Below are positions 46,901 through 54,949 of a stretch of DNA of 64,000 nt, piece after piece. The position numbers and the translations under genes are program-made. Position 1 is the first letter of the stretch. Each line of letters starts with the position of its first letter. The notes beneath the pieces are model-generated. The model was not told where the DNA came from and did no database searches. It saw only the letters and a program-made list of their open reading frames with translations. Source of the stretch: Nitrospira sp. BO4 (lineage in GTDB: Bacteria; Nitrospirota; Nitrospiria; Nitrospirales; Nitrospiraceae); assembly GCA_030144965.1 (NCBI GenBank), contig JAMPUU010000022.1, positions 1 to 64,000 of the forward strand, given 5' to 3'.

Positions 46901-49900
46901 TCCAGGCTTTCCTTGCCGACCGATTACCCACGGCCAGCGGCGCAAACATTCAACGGCTCACATTGCATGCTTGAATGGCCCGCGTCGTTGATCGATCGTC
47001 TGAAGCAATTCAGCGCGGAACACAATGCAACGGTGTTCATGACCCTGCTGGCCTGCTTTCAAGTTCTTTTGAGTCGCTATTCCGGACAACACGATGTCGC
47101 GGTGGGGTCTCCCATTGCCAACCGGACTCAATCTGCGGTCGAATCGATCATCGGTTCGTTCGTCAACACCCTGGTGCTGCGTACCGATCTCTCCGGCGAT
47201 CCGACGTTCGTCGAACTGGTAGCGCAGGTCCGCGAAACGGCGTTAGGCGCCTATGCCAATCAGGACTTTCCGTTCGATAAATTGGTCGAGACGATGCACT
47301 CGTCCCGCGACCATAGCTCGGCCCCACTGGTGCAAGTCCTCTTCAATCTGCCGAACGCTCCCATCGGAGAGATCGACGTCCATGGTTTGAGCTGGGTGCC
47401 GTTCGAAGTGGAGACGCAAGCCGCACAATTCGATTTGAGCTTGACGATCGATACGGAGATCTCCCGCAAAGCTTATTTGACCTTCAATACCGATCTCTTT
47501 CAGCCTCAGACCGCTGAGCGTATGTTGGGACAATACAAAGCCCTGCTTCAGAGCGCCTTGGGCAATCCCAAATCCAGGCTTTCCGAGCTTCCGACGCTCA
47601 CGGAACCCGAGCGCAAGCAGATGTTGCAGGACTGGAACTGCACGCAACAAGACTATCCGCAGTCCGAATGTTTCCCGCAGCTGTTTGAATGCCAGGCCGA
47701 GAGGACGCCCGACGCCGTCGCCTTGTCGATGGGACAGAAGGCGCTGCGGTACGGTGAGCTTAATGCCCGTGCGAATCAGCTGGCGCGCTATCTCCAAACA
47801 CTGGGCGTTCGCCCCGGTGTGACGGTCGGCATTGGTCTTGAGCGATCGCTGGAGATGGTCGTTGCGCTGATGGGGGTGCTCAAAGCCGGTGGCACCTACG
47901 TGCCGCTCGATCCTGAGTATCCACGGGATCGGCTTCGGTTCATGACAGAGGATGCATCGGTCGTGGTCCTGCTTACATCCGAAGAACTATCCGATCGGTT
48001 TGATGCCCGGACCTGCCGTGTGCTGTGTCTCGATCGAGAGTGGGAACGGATCGCACAACAGGTCGACAATAATCTTCCCCCGATCGCGACGCCTCAAGAT
48101 CTCGCGTATATTCTTTACACATCGGGATCGACGGGACAGCCCAAAGGGGTGGAAGTTCCTCACCGGGCGCTTCTGAATTTCTTGTGCTCGATACGACGAG
48201 AACCGGGATGTTCTACTCAAGATATCCTGTTATCCGTCACGACACTGTCCTTCGATATTGCCGGGCTGGAGCTGTATGTCCCGTTGCTGGTCGGCGCCCG
48301 TGTCGAGATCGCCGATCGCGCGGTGACGATGGACGGGAGGCAATTACGTGCCCTCTGCGAAGCCGTCCAGCCGACGATCATGCAAGCAACCCCTGCAACA
48401 TGGCGAATGTTGATCGAGGCGGGTTGGTTGGGCAGTCAGAAACTGACGGTGCTGTGCGGAGGGGAAGCCCTTCCTCCAGACCTTGCGACGTCGTTGCGAG
48501 ATCGCAGCTCCGCCCTGTGGAATATGTATGGTCCGACTGAAACCACGATTTGGTCCACGATCGAGAAAATAGAACGCACGGATCAGGAAATTACCATTGG
48601 GCGGCCGATTGCCAACACAGACGTGTATATCTTGGATCACTTCCTCCAGCCGGTTCCCATCGGGGTTGCCGGGGAACTCTATATCGGAGGCCACGGGTTA
48701 GCCAGAGGGTATCGTGGACGGCCCGAGTTGACGCAGGACCGGTTCATCCATCATCCATTTTCAACCGATTCCCTCGCGAAATTGTACCGAACGGGAGATT
48801 TGGCTCGTTATCGAGCCGATGGACGCATCGTGCATCTGGGACGATTGGATCATCAGGTCAAGATTAGAGGGTTCAGGGTCGAATTAGGCGACATCGAAAC
48901 GGCCTTGAGCCGCCATCCAGCAGTCCGTCAGGCCGTGGTAACGGCGCGGGAAGATCCGCATGGTAATAAGCAGTTAGTGGCGTATGTGGTCTTCCAGGAT
49001 GGCTCTGCTCCAAACCAGATGGAACTTCGCTCGTTTCTGCGGGCTGAGATTCCGGAATATATGGTTCCCTCGCTTTTCATCTCTCTGAGCGCCATGCCTT
49101 TGACGGCCAATAACAAGGTCGACAGGAAAGCCTTACCGGCCCCGGCCTCCACCCTCTCAAGTGATGCGGTTTATGTCGCACCGAGCGCTCAAATAGATGT
49201 ACAAATGGCTGCCTTGTGGCAGCAGGTATTCGGAATCAACACTGTCGGCCTTCACGACAACTTCTTCGATCTCGGCGGTCATTCGCTTAAAGCCGCTCAG
49301 CTCTTCTATCTCATTGAACAGGTATACGGCCGACATCTTCCGCTTTCTACATTGTTTCAGGCACCCACTATCGCCAGTCTCACATCACTCCTTGCCCAGG
49401 AACAATCGTCATCACCATGGCAATCGCTGGTCACCATTCATCCCAACGGGTCGTCTGTCCCTGTCTTTTTGATTCCGGGTATCGGAGGGGATGTGTTGTG
49501 GTTCGCTCAGTTGGCGAGGTTACTGAGTCGGACTCATCCGGTGTACGGCTTTCAAGCCCGAGGTTTCGACGGAAAAGCGGAACCGTTTGACTCTGTGACG
49601 GAGATGGCAAAACAGTACGTCGCTGAAATCCGTACGTGTTTCCCAAAAGGGCCCTATGCGATCGTTGGCACATGCATTGGCGGATTAGTCGCCTATGAGA
49701 TGGCCCAGCGATTGGTGGCTCAAGGCGAGTCGGTTACCCTGGTTATTATGAACAGCTGGCACCCAAGTTCGTATCGCTCAGATGCAACTGAGCACCCTCG
49801 CCCACTGCCATTGCCGCTGGCTGTTCTCTGGCTGACCTGGCGCACTGTTGGAGACCTCCTGCGCAGACCAATGAACGAATGGTTGTCGGTCGTGCGACGG

Positions 49901-50254
49901 AAATGTGAGACGCTATGGTCCATTGTCAACGGGCCGACTGGGAATGAACGAAGACAGCAGCTCGGCAAACGTATCGAGGAGGCAATGTTCCATGCGGCCG
50001 CCCACTATGCCATACGCGCATACTCCGGACGCATACTCAATGTCGTGGCTTCGAACCGGGTGATGGAGCACGATACCAGACGTGCGTGGAGAGACCTGGC
50101 GGGCGGAGGATGCGAGACGTTGGAAATCGCCGCCTGGCGAACGGAAGAACTCGTCGTTTCACCGCATGTCCAAGAAACATCTTCGCGCATACTGCGATTT
50201 ATCGCCGAGCATTCTCAAGATACTCCGGTGCAACCTACGAATAGGGCAGCGTGA
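40997..50254 (+). CDS. Non-ribosomal peptide synthetase FAAL-PCP-C-A-PCP-C-A-PCP-TE
   Basis: A 3085-residue synthetase. Modules, approximate residues: FAAL 1-575 (YTSGSTATPRG, LRRPLRWL, GGPNFSYE); PCP 592-668 (Ser628); C1 708-1148; A1 1165-1668; PCP 1690-1765 (Ser1707); C2 1765-2198; A2 2222-2718; PCP 2735-2800 (Ser2763); TE 2808-3085. The FAAL should load a fatty acid, followed by two amino acids and release. Hand-read specificity codes: A2 is DILQLGMIWK, matching glycine; A1 is DGTWVAEVWK, which I cannot assign. C1 has HRLVADG (His839, Arg840) instead of HHxxxDG; C2 has HHIIGDQ. The TE nucleophile is Cys2893 in GTCIGG. All A-domain core lysines are present. No epimerase or methylation domain is seen. 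The AT-rich upstream region and isolated position suggest an accessory locus. Confidence 0.9.
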   Translation: MSKPPPPSVYNLADLFEFRCRSNQNALAYAVVRGNLQLENQLTYSQLERTVRLLADRLACQVPPGTRTLLLYPQGLDVVCAFWACVRAGLVPVPAPTPDPVRRKHSLPRLRAIIEDAQVSLVLTTLEIETLSSGFSLAKEVGQITWMATDQPYDPADPVELPQPTRTALAYLQYTSGSTATPRGVMVDHGNVLAHCKALSVAGAVSDDSRSLCWLPYFHDYGLLHGIIAPFYAGIPAYLMSPVTFLRRPLRWLEAVSRFAITHSGGPNFSYEACLRAVRQQDRWEADLSTWMVASCGAEPIHADTVEQFTNTFGPRGFRRTAFAPAYGLAEATLLVTMKRVGAEPTFLKVEAEALTESIIKVSSASDKAIRTLVGCGEPLEETCIKIVHPATHKECRPDEVGEVWIAGSGIAAGYWEKQEETNVTFKATVAGSGDDPYLRTGDLGFLHRGELFLTGRLKDLIIVRGRNYYPHDLEWTAGQAHPGLRQGCGAAFSIEGETGEWVVLVHEIEKQLSESDITEVMSCVRRALADEYELEIHSVVLIKAGTIPRTSSGKIQRHACKASFEAGQLTVVAASTLSTTIEAQNGRALGGIPETTVEKQLAEIWQEVLGGPPPRRDANFFASGGNSLLAAQVVERIVDVFHAQLSLSVVFECPTFSDLAARITKMSAGLNQAHTGMEGGGGPDDSDRMQAPLTSLLPRSTREGRIPLSSSQQRLWFLEQVHPESAINHISMRVRIRGPVSPEVLEQSVQEIMRRHEILRTRFGSEKGEGYAEVCSDMKLTIGRHDFQTLSQSEREIEVRQFLRTEAGRPFDLRRGPLFRMALLALDRDVHVLALTFHRLVADGWSLRIFCKELALLWEAGGDARGAGLSKSHVQYTDFADWQRIRLDQGLREVHREYWTRQLSGARPPAELPADRPRPKVRTFEGAVRSRPLSAGLAGALDLFCQRQSATRFMVLYAVFVTWLHRYTQESDVVIGSVVADRRRRELEDMMGYCVNTVALRAQLSDGLTGHGLLKHIRRVVADAYDHQELPFEEVIETLSLQRERQLSPLFNVMLVCEDDPLSTFKVRNIEASHLSWEPTASEFDLVLMLVNKVHGLELAFLYDRAIFDESTIHRMLGQIETLLEEFIKRPEARLVELSWLTPEEHRQMLLQWNRPTTPVPCSSGIHALIEAQVERTPHAAAVTCGGQSVSYQELNRRANRVARALQKLGVRADLPVGLCVERSVDGLVGLLGILKAGGGYVPLDPSFPGHRLQLMLEDAKISIVLTQRHLGSHLQGYTGHICDLETIGRSAVRGEDENLAVSISPDQLAYIMYTSGSTGQPKGVAVTHRNLVTSLHARLLYYREQVSRFLLTFSLAFDGSVTGIFWTLMEGGELIIPSEAAHRSPTELATLIAHHRISHVVWVPSLYQAVLGEAVNAQLESLRIVVTAGESLPIELVRRHYQFLPHAKLFNEYGPTEATVWCSVYQTTREETGARVPIGKSIDTMQLYVLDTRLQPMPVGVPGELYVAGDGLARGYVNQPLLTHERFLVNPFVTGSRLYRTGDLARCREDGNVEFLGRMDQQVKLRGYRIELGEVEYALSNFPGVYQTAVLLRQDKPDQHRLVAYVTGQHSLKERLEQIRSYLLSRLPHYMVPSVILWVEAMPLTATGKANRGALPATEDSAGQTAAKIAPTNQVEESLAELWKSVLAVPEAGIQDNFFERGGHSLLATQLVSRIRELFEVDIPLPLLFERPTIQALAEAVTRLRDQEQKVSVLPPIIQVPRDRPLPLSYSQQRMWLMYRLAPESTAYNMPFASRQMGRLNKSALRSTIDAICKRHEAFRTTFVMTGEGPVQIISPFQSPHWTEVDLTQLPHEQRQQQAARLVEQEASQPFDLEKGPLARFLLIAIEPDDHVLVLTMHHIIGDQWSFGIIGHEFAVFYNAFCCGEIPSAKPIPLQYADYAVWQRRCLTDDRLRAQADYWQKKLAGLSRLSLPTDYPRPAAQTFNGSHCMLEWPASLIDRLKQFSAEHNATVFMTLLACFQVLLSRYSGQHDVAVGSPIANRTQSAVESIIGSFVNTLVLRTDLSGDPTFVELVAQVRETALGAYANQDFPFDKLVETMHSSRDHSSAPLVQVLFNLPNAPIGEIDVHGLSWVPFEVETQAAQFDLSLTIDTEISRKAYLTFNTDLFQPQTAERMLGQYKALLQSALGNPKSRLSELPTLTEPERKQMLQDWNCTQQDYPQSECFPQLFECQAERTPDAVALSMGQKALRYGELNARANQLARYLQTLGVRPGVTVGIGLERSLEMVVALMGVLKAGGTYVPLDPEYPRDRLRFMTEDASVVVLLTSEELSDRFDARTCRVLCLDREWERIAQQVDNNLPPIATPQDLAYILYTSGSTGQPKGVEVPHRALLNFLCSIRREPGCSTQDILLSVTTLSFDIAGLELYVPLLVGARVEIADRAVTMDGRQLRALCEAVQPTIMQATPATWRMLIEAGWLGSQKLTVLCGGEALPPDLATSLRDRSSALWNMYGPTETTIWSTIEKIERTDQEITIGRPIANTDVYILDHFLQPVPIGVAGELYIGGHGLARGYRGRPELTQDRFIHHPFSTDSLAKLYRTGDLARYRADGRIVHLGRLDHQVKIRGFRVELGDIETALSRHPAVRQAVVTAREDPHGNKQLVAYVVFQDGSAPNQMELRSFLRAEIPEYMVPSLFISLSAMPLTANNKVDRKALPAPASTLSSDAVYVAPSAQIDVQMAALWQQVFGINTVGLHDNFFDLGGHSLKAAQLFYLIEQVYGRHLPLSTLFQAPTIASLTSLLAQEQSSSPWQSLVTIHPNGSSVPVFLIPGIGGDVLWFAQLARLLSRTHPVYGFQARGFDGKAEPFDSVTEMAKQYVAEIRTCFPKGPYAIVGTCIGGLVAYEMAQRLVAQGESVTLVIMNSWHPSSYRSDATEHPRPLPLPLAVLWLTWRTVGDLLRRPMNEWLSVVRRKCETLWSIVNGPTGNERRQQLGKRIEEAMFHAAAHYAIRAYSGRILNVVASNRVMEHDTRRAWRDLAGGGCETLEIAAWRTEELVVSPHVQETSSRILRFIAEHSQDTPVQPTNRAA

Positions 50255-50311
50255 TTTTCACCAGCTCCGTTTGCCGAGGAACGAAGGTGCTGTCGGCATC
50301 AGGATAACAAT

Positions 50312-51064
50312 GTGCGGATCTCATTCCATTCAATCGATCGTCTAGCCAGTACAGAGCGGCAGGATCCCGTCTCGCTTGAGCCGAACGCCGTGCATCTCTG
50401 GGGTATTGAGCTCAACGGGTCGCCAGACTGCCTCACGAGATGCGCACAATGGCTGGACGACGTCGAGCGAGGGCGAGCGGCTCGCCTGGTTCGAGAAGAG
50501 GATTGGCAGCACTACGTGCTGGCTCATGGTGGCCTCAGAGCGGTGCTGAGCTGGTACCTTGGGGTCTCCCCGGATGTCGTGGCGCTGGAGCGGAGCGCAG
50601 CAGGCAAACCCTTCGTGACTTCGAAATTGGGAGATCGATCCGCGATCACGTTCAATATGTCCCATGCCCATGGCCGCGCGCTCATTGCGGTTTCAAACGC
50701 GCAAGAGGTCGGAGTCGATCTCGAATTCGTTCGGTTGGGTGTCGAGGCGGAAAAACTATCCCAGCGTTATTTTGCAGACCCCGAACATACAGCGATCATG
50801 CGGTTGCCCCAGGAACAGCGTGCGGCTAGATTCTTCCGCTACTGGGTTGCGAAAGAAGCGGCGCTCAAGGCACAAGGCATCGGTCTCCAAGGGCTGGCCG
50901 AGTGCAAGATTGTCTTTGGATCGGAGGCGGCGGACGCGGAAGTTGGAGTCCGATCGGCTTTTCCGGTCCAACATGAAGTGAGGGTTCGCTTTCTTTCTTG
51001 CGGGAATGGATGGGAAGCGGCAGTGGCCGCCCAAGAATTAGACAGGATAAAGCAGTGGACCTAG
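50312..51064 (+). CDS. 4'-phosphopantetheinyl transferase, Sfp type
   Basis: A 250-residue enzyme that attaches phosphopantetheine to the carrier-protein serines of the NRPS (and perhaps the ACP at 24851). The signature VGVDLE (Mg site) and FFRYWVAKEAALKA near residues 185-200 are intact. GTG start, AGGA seven bases upstream. It lies 57 bases after the NRPS stop, so it is co-transcribed with it. Confidence 0.92.
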   Translation: MRISFHSIDRLASTERQDPVSLEPNAVHLWGIELNGSPDCLTRCAQWLDDVERGRAARLVREEDWQHYVLAHGGLRAVLSWYLGVSPDVVALERSAAGKPFVTSKLGDRSAITFNMSHAHGRALIAVSNAQEVGVDLEFVRLGVEAEKLSQRYFADPEHTAIMRLPQEQRAARFFRYWVAKEAALKAQGIGLQGLAECKIVFGSEAADAEVGVRSAFPVQHEVRVRFLSCGNGWEAAVAAQELDRIKQWT

Positions 51065-51124
51065 AGCAGCAGGAAAGACCCGCTGACCCCTAGGCGGAGA
51101 AGTCGAACCAGCCAAACACTTTCC

Positions 51125-51760
51125 CTAACGGCCACATTCCGACGAGTGCTGCACGCATTGCCCAAGCCATGAGCCGACCTGATCAAGCAAGGCGGCAACC
51201 GCTCGGTTGGCAGCCAGCACACCTCCATAGGCGTTCTCGCTCGGAGCATTCTCCACCGCTTCAAAAGCCCGCGTGCTCACGATTTCGGATTCTTTGAGAT
51301 CGACCAATTGTGTGCGGATCGACACCCTGACTCGGCTCGGTTGCTGGAAAAACTCCTGTTGCAGGGAGAATCCATAGGTATCCAGGCGATAGTCTCCGCG
51401 GATCGAATTTGGCAGTGGAATCACGGAATGCCACACCCCACTCCGGCTAAGCACCTCAACCATCAACGGCGTGAGCATGCGCACCGGGGTATCGGCCCAT
51501 TGATTCACGGCATAGAAGTCCAGTTCGTACGGACGTTTGACGTACACCATGCGTTGCGTTTCAAATCCGGGCTCCGGTTGGGGCGGACTCACGAGCAACA
51601 CCGGGCCGTTGCTCCCGTCAGGCCGGCCCGCGCTGTGCCAGCCATCAAGGCTCAACTGATACGTACGAATCTCCTGAGAATCCTTGCCGAGTGATAGACA
51701 GCCGGCTGCGGTTACTATCAAGAGCGCACACGCGACTTGTATTAACCGATCCTTCATCAT
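51125..51760 (-). CDS. ABC-type transport auxiliary lipoprotein (PqiC/DUF330-like)
   Basis: A 211-residue outer-membrane-type lipoprotein, lipobox VTAAGC near residue 20. Its body (EIRTYQLSLDGW, PPQPEPGFETQRMVYVKRPYEL, LTPLMVEVLSRSGVW) fits the DUF330/ABC-transport-auxiliary family, which works with MCE-domain lipid transporters. It is the last gene of the ftsH-mla run, 25 bases after mlaD. Either of two adjacent ATGs could start it. Confidence 0.82.
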   Translation of the reverse strand: MMKDRLIQVACALLIVTAAGCLSLGKDSQEIRTYQLSLDGWHSAGRPDGSNGPVLLVSPPQPEPGFETQRMVYVKRPYELDFYAVNQWADTPVRMLTPLMVEVLSRSGVWHSVIPLPNSIRGDYRLDTYGFSLQQEFFQQPSRVRVSIRTQLVDLKESEIVSTRAFEAVENAPSENAYGGVLAANRAVAALLDQVGSWLGQCVQHSSECGR

Positions 51761-51785
51761 CTCATCAAGATGACACGTTCCGATC

Positions 51786-52748
51786 TTACTCCCCCGGACC
51801 GCGGGGCGGCGTCTTTCGTCCAAATACCAGAGAGCTCGGCTCTCGTTCAAAATCCCTCGCCACCCGAGTCAACGTACTCGTGAGCTGTCTCAGTTCCGTG
51901 ACCAATGAGCCGGCTTCTGGAAGAGTCCGCCGCGTGAACTGTTGCAGTTCGGGTCTGGCCTCATTGACGACCGTTCCCACGGTCTTGCTGGTCCGAGCCA
52001 GTTCGTCCGTCGCAGTGCCCAGCGCGACGACGCTCTTGTTAATCCCCGCGAGTAAGGTCGGAACCTGCGCATTGAGCGAGGCCGTCAACTTGACAAGGTT
52101 GTCGGCGCTTCTGGCGGCACCGTCCAGACTTTGCTCGATCTGCGTCTTATGAGCCGCGACAGCCTGCGCGACATCGGCGAGGTCCTTGATCGTCTTCTTG
52201 AGCAGCACGCGATTTTCTTCATCCAAAACCTTCGCCGCCCCCTTCGCCGCCGTATCAAGATCGACCAAGAGTTGGGCCAGACCTTCTTCAGAAAGTAAAC
52301 GAGAGACGGCTTCATCCAAGCGGAAGAACAGGGATGGACCGGTCTTGATGACCGGATAGGCTTGCCCCTCTTGGGCTTGCAACGAAGGAGCCTCTCGGCT
52401 TCCTCCGGTCAAATTGACCGTTGCAAGACCCGTGAGCCCCTGGGTCTCCAGCACGGCGATCGTGTCGGTCTTGATCGGCGTTCCGCGCACTATTTCCATC
52501 GTTAACAGAACTTCTTCCGGATTGTCCGGGCTTAAGGCAATGGCCTTGACCCGGCCTACATCGACGCCCCGATACTTGACGGTAGAATTCACGCTCAATC
52601 CTGCGACCGACTCCCGCATATAGGCCAAGTACCGGTCGTAAGAGCCTCGGTAATCCGTCTTTCCCAGCCACAAAATGCCGGCTAGGACAGCCGCTCCGAG
52701 AAACGCGACGAACGAGCCGACCAGAATATAATTGACCTTTGGTTCCAT
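51786..52748 (-). CDS. mlaD: MCE/MlaD-family lipid-transport protein
   Basis: A 320-residue protein with one N-terminal transmembrane helix (about 8-28), an MCE domain (about 38-120; VKYRGVDVGRVKAI) and a long helical tail (about 150-310) that should reach through the periplasm or form the hexamer rim. It is the substrate-binding ring of the Mla-type transporter made with MlaE and MlaF. It starts 146 bases downstream of mlaF. Confidence 0.9.
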   Translation of the reverse strand: MEPKVNYILVGSFVAFLGAAVLAGILWLGKTDYRGSYDRYLAYMRESVAGLSVNSTVKYRGVDVGRVKAIALSPDNPEEVLLTMEIVRGTPIKTDTIAVLETQGLTGLATVNLTGGSREAPSLQAQEGQAYPVIKTGPSLFFRLDEAVSRLLSEEGLAQLLVDLDTAAKGAAKVLDEENRVLLKKTIKDLADVAQAVAAHKTQIEQSLDGAARSADNLVKLTASLNAQVPTLLAGINKSVVALGTATDELARTSKTVGTVVNEARPELQQFTRRTLPEAGSLVTELRQLTSTLTRVARDFEREPSSLVFGRKTPPRGPGE

Positions 52749-52783
52749 CCGGATGCCTTCTTAGAATCTCGTCATTCGTCTCT

Positions 52784-52886
52784 CGTATCTCGATCCTGAG
52801 TTCCTAGTTTCGAGTTTCACGTTTCAAGTTATAGAACTCGAACACGGAACTCGCAACTCTTCATTGACTTGACTCACGAGATACGC
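52784..52886. repeat. Inverted repeat between mlaF and mlaD
   Basis: CGTATCTCG (52784-52792) pairs with CGAGATACG (52877-52885), followed by CTTCACGTTTCACG. The enclosed bases hold further short arms (GAACTC/GAGTTC words). Shares CGTATCTCG/CGAGATACG and CTTCACG-like words with repeats at 4252 and 12348. Confidence 0.6.
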
Positions 52887-52894
52887 TTCACGTT

Positions 52895-53704
52895 TCACGG
52901 CTGAAGTTCCCGGTGATTCCACGCCGCCTGTTCGCTCGCCGCCCTCCCGCGTGGTCCGTGGAAGTATTCGCGGACGACGGGATCGTCCGATCGGGACAAT
53001 TCCTGCATGCTTCCAACACCCAACACCTTCCCACGGCCCAGGACGGCCACACGATTGGCGATACGCCATAGCGAATCCAGATCGTGCGTGACCATGACCA
53101 CCGTCAATCCCAAGAGACTCTTCAACGAGAGCACGAGATCGTCGAATCCAGCCGCGATGATCGGATCGAGTCCGGCCGTCGGCTCGTCGAGAAACAACAA
53201 TTCCGGATCCATGATGATCGCCCGGGCGAGTGCAGCCCGCCTCCGCATGCCACCACTCAGCTCGTTGGGATATTTCGCGGCGCTGTCCGGCGGCAATCCT
53301 ACCATCGCGATTTTGGCGGCAACCATGTCGCGGATCAGCCCCGCACTCAGTGTCGTATGCTCCCTCAGCGGGACCGCGACATTCTCCGCCAGCGTGAATG
53401 AGCTGAACAGTGCGCCATGCTGGAACATCACACCGAATCGGCGGTGGACCGGATGGCCATTGCCCGTTTCCAATCGCCGGCTGTCCAATCCGAACAGCCG
53501 TATCGTTCCAGCCGAGGGAGTGATCAGACCGATGATTTCCCGTAACAATGTGGTCTTGCCGGACCCGTTGCCTCCGGCAATCGCGAAAATTTCACCCCGG
53601 CGAATGGACAGACTGACGTCCTCATGCACGACAGCCTGTCCAAGCTTCGTCGCGACATGGTTCACTTCGATGACCGGTGTCTCTGCATTCATGGCAGACG
53701 GCAT
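52895..53704 (-). CDS. mlaF: MlaF-family ABC transporter ATPase
   Basis: A 269-residue ATPase. Walker A is GGNGSGKT (near residue 44), the Q-loop FQHGALF, the ABC signature LSGGMRRRAALARA, Walker B LLFLDEP, and the H-loop VTHDLDS. Closest to MlaF of phospholipid transport systems. It energises movement of lipid by MlaE and MlaD; direction is not settled by sequence. Confidence 0.93.
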   Translation of the reverse strand: MPSAMNAETPVIEVNHVATKLGQAVVHEDVSLSIRRGEIFAIAGGNGSGKTTLLREIIGLITPSAGTIRLFGLDSRRLETGNGHPVHRRFGVMFQHGALFSSFTLAENVAVPLREHTTLSAGLIRDMVAAKIAMVGLPPDSAAKYPNELSGGMRRRAALARAIIMDPELLFLDEPTAGLDPIIAAGFDDLVLSLKSLLGLTVVMVTHDLDSLWRIANRVAVLGRGKVLGVGSMQELSRSDDPVVREYFHGPRGRAASEQAAWNHRELQP

Positions 53705-53738
53705 CAGTAACTATCTCCCACACACCCATGCGGTCTCG

Positions 53739-54872
53739 TCAAAGGTCCCACCAATTGAGAAGGATGCTGCAGATTGCATCGAACACGATCACGAGAAAGA
53801 TTCCCTGCACGACACTGATGGTGGTGTGTCGACCGACATCATCCACACCACCACGAATCTGAAATCCTTGATAGCAGCCCACCAGGGCGATGATCGCCGC
53901 GAAAAATGGTGCCTTCCCCAACCCAATGAGAAAGTGTTGAACAGGGACGGCTTCTTCGAATCGCGCGATAAACTCCGCGAAACTCACGTTGAGTTCTCCC
54001 AGGGCAATGAGCATGCCGCCGAATACGCCCACGACATCTGCGTACACTGTTAATAGGGGCAGGGCGATGATCAAGGCAAGCGACCGAGGCAGCACGAGCA
54101 GATTCATGGGTGAGATCCCCAATGTCCGTACGGCATCCAGTTCTTCCGTCACTTTCATGGTGCCGATCTCCGCCGTATAGGCTGATCCCGAACGGCCGGC
54201 GATGAGGATCGCCACGATCAACGGCGCAATCTCACGCACCAGCGAGATGCCGACCAAGTCCACGATAAAAATGTTCGTGCCGAACTTCCGCAACTGTTCC
54301 GCGCCTTGATAGGCAATCACCACTCCGACGAGAAACGTCAGCAAGCCCGTGATCGGCAAGGCCCTGACGCCGTCCAGTTCGACGAACCGCAAAAGCGCCC
54401 GCCATCGAATGGAACTCGGCCGCATCAGTGCCCGGCCGAACGCGATGGTACTTTCCCCAACAAAGGCGAGCGCGCGAATCGTGGACGCTTGCCGGGACTG
54501 TATGGCGCGCGAAAGGCTCTCAGCCCACCCCGGTCCGCGGACAGGGACTCCACGTTCGGGTCGAGACCACTGCATCTCGATTTTCCTGAGCAGTTCGGCA
54601 AATTCCGGCTTCAGCCCCTGAAGTGACGCCTGTTGGCCCTTGTGCCGCACACCTTCGATGCAGCGCTGCAGCACGAGGGCGCCGCCCGTATCCATGGCGG
54701 TCACTTCACCGGCGTCGTACAGGACGGTCGAAGTCTCCGGCCATCGAAGCGCCCGACCTCCCCGCTCCAGCTGAGCCAAGTTCGGAAGAGTCCAAGCCCC
54801 GCGGCAATGGATCACATTATCCTCGACAGAGATCGTTGCCTGTTCTTCCACCGGCTCTACTCCGTCGGTCAC
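53739..54872 (-). CDS. mlaE: MlaE-family permease with N-terminal STAS domain
   Basis: A 377-residue membrane protein. Residues about 10-105 form a STAS-like domain (AWTLPNLAQLERG, LYDAGEVTAMDTGGALVLQ); the rest has about six transmembrane helices with the MlaE signature (REIAPLIVAILIAGRSGSA, LGISPMNLLVLPR). In E. coli MlaB supplies STAS separately, so here the two are fused. GTG start, 77 bases after ftsH. Confidence 0.91.
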   Translation of the reverse strand: MTDGVEPVEEQATISVEDNVIHCRGAWTLPNLAQLERGGRALRWPETSTVLYDAGEVTAMDTGGALVLQRCIEGVRHKGQQASLQGLKPEFAELLRKIEMQWSRPERGVPVRGPGWAESLSRAIQSRQASTIRALAFVGESTIAFGRALMRPSSIRWRALLRFVELDGVRALPITGLLTFLVGVVIAYQGAEQLRKFGTNIFIVDLVGISLVREIAPLIVAILIAGRSGSAYTAEIGTMKVTEELDAVRTLGISPMNLLVLPRSLALIIALPLLTVYADVVGVFGGMLIALGELNVSFAEFIARFEEAVPVQHFLIGLGKAPFFAAIIALVGCYQGFQIRGGVDDVGRHTTISVVQGIFLVIVFDAICSILLNWWDL

Positions 54873-54949
54873 CCCGACTCTTCATGCGATTGAGTATCAC
54901 AGCCACTCGGATTCTCACGAAAGGCCGCGAGGACAGCTCCATACACCGC

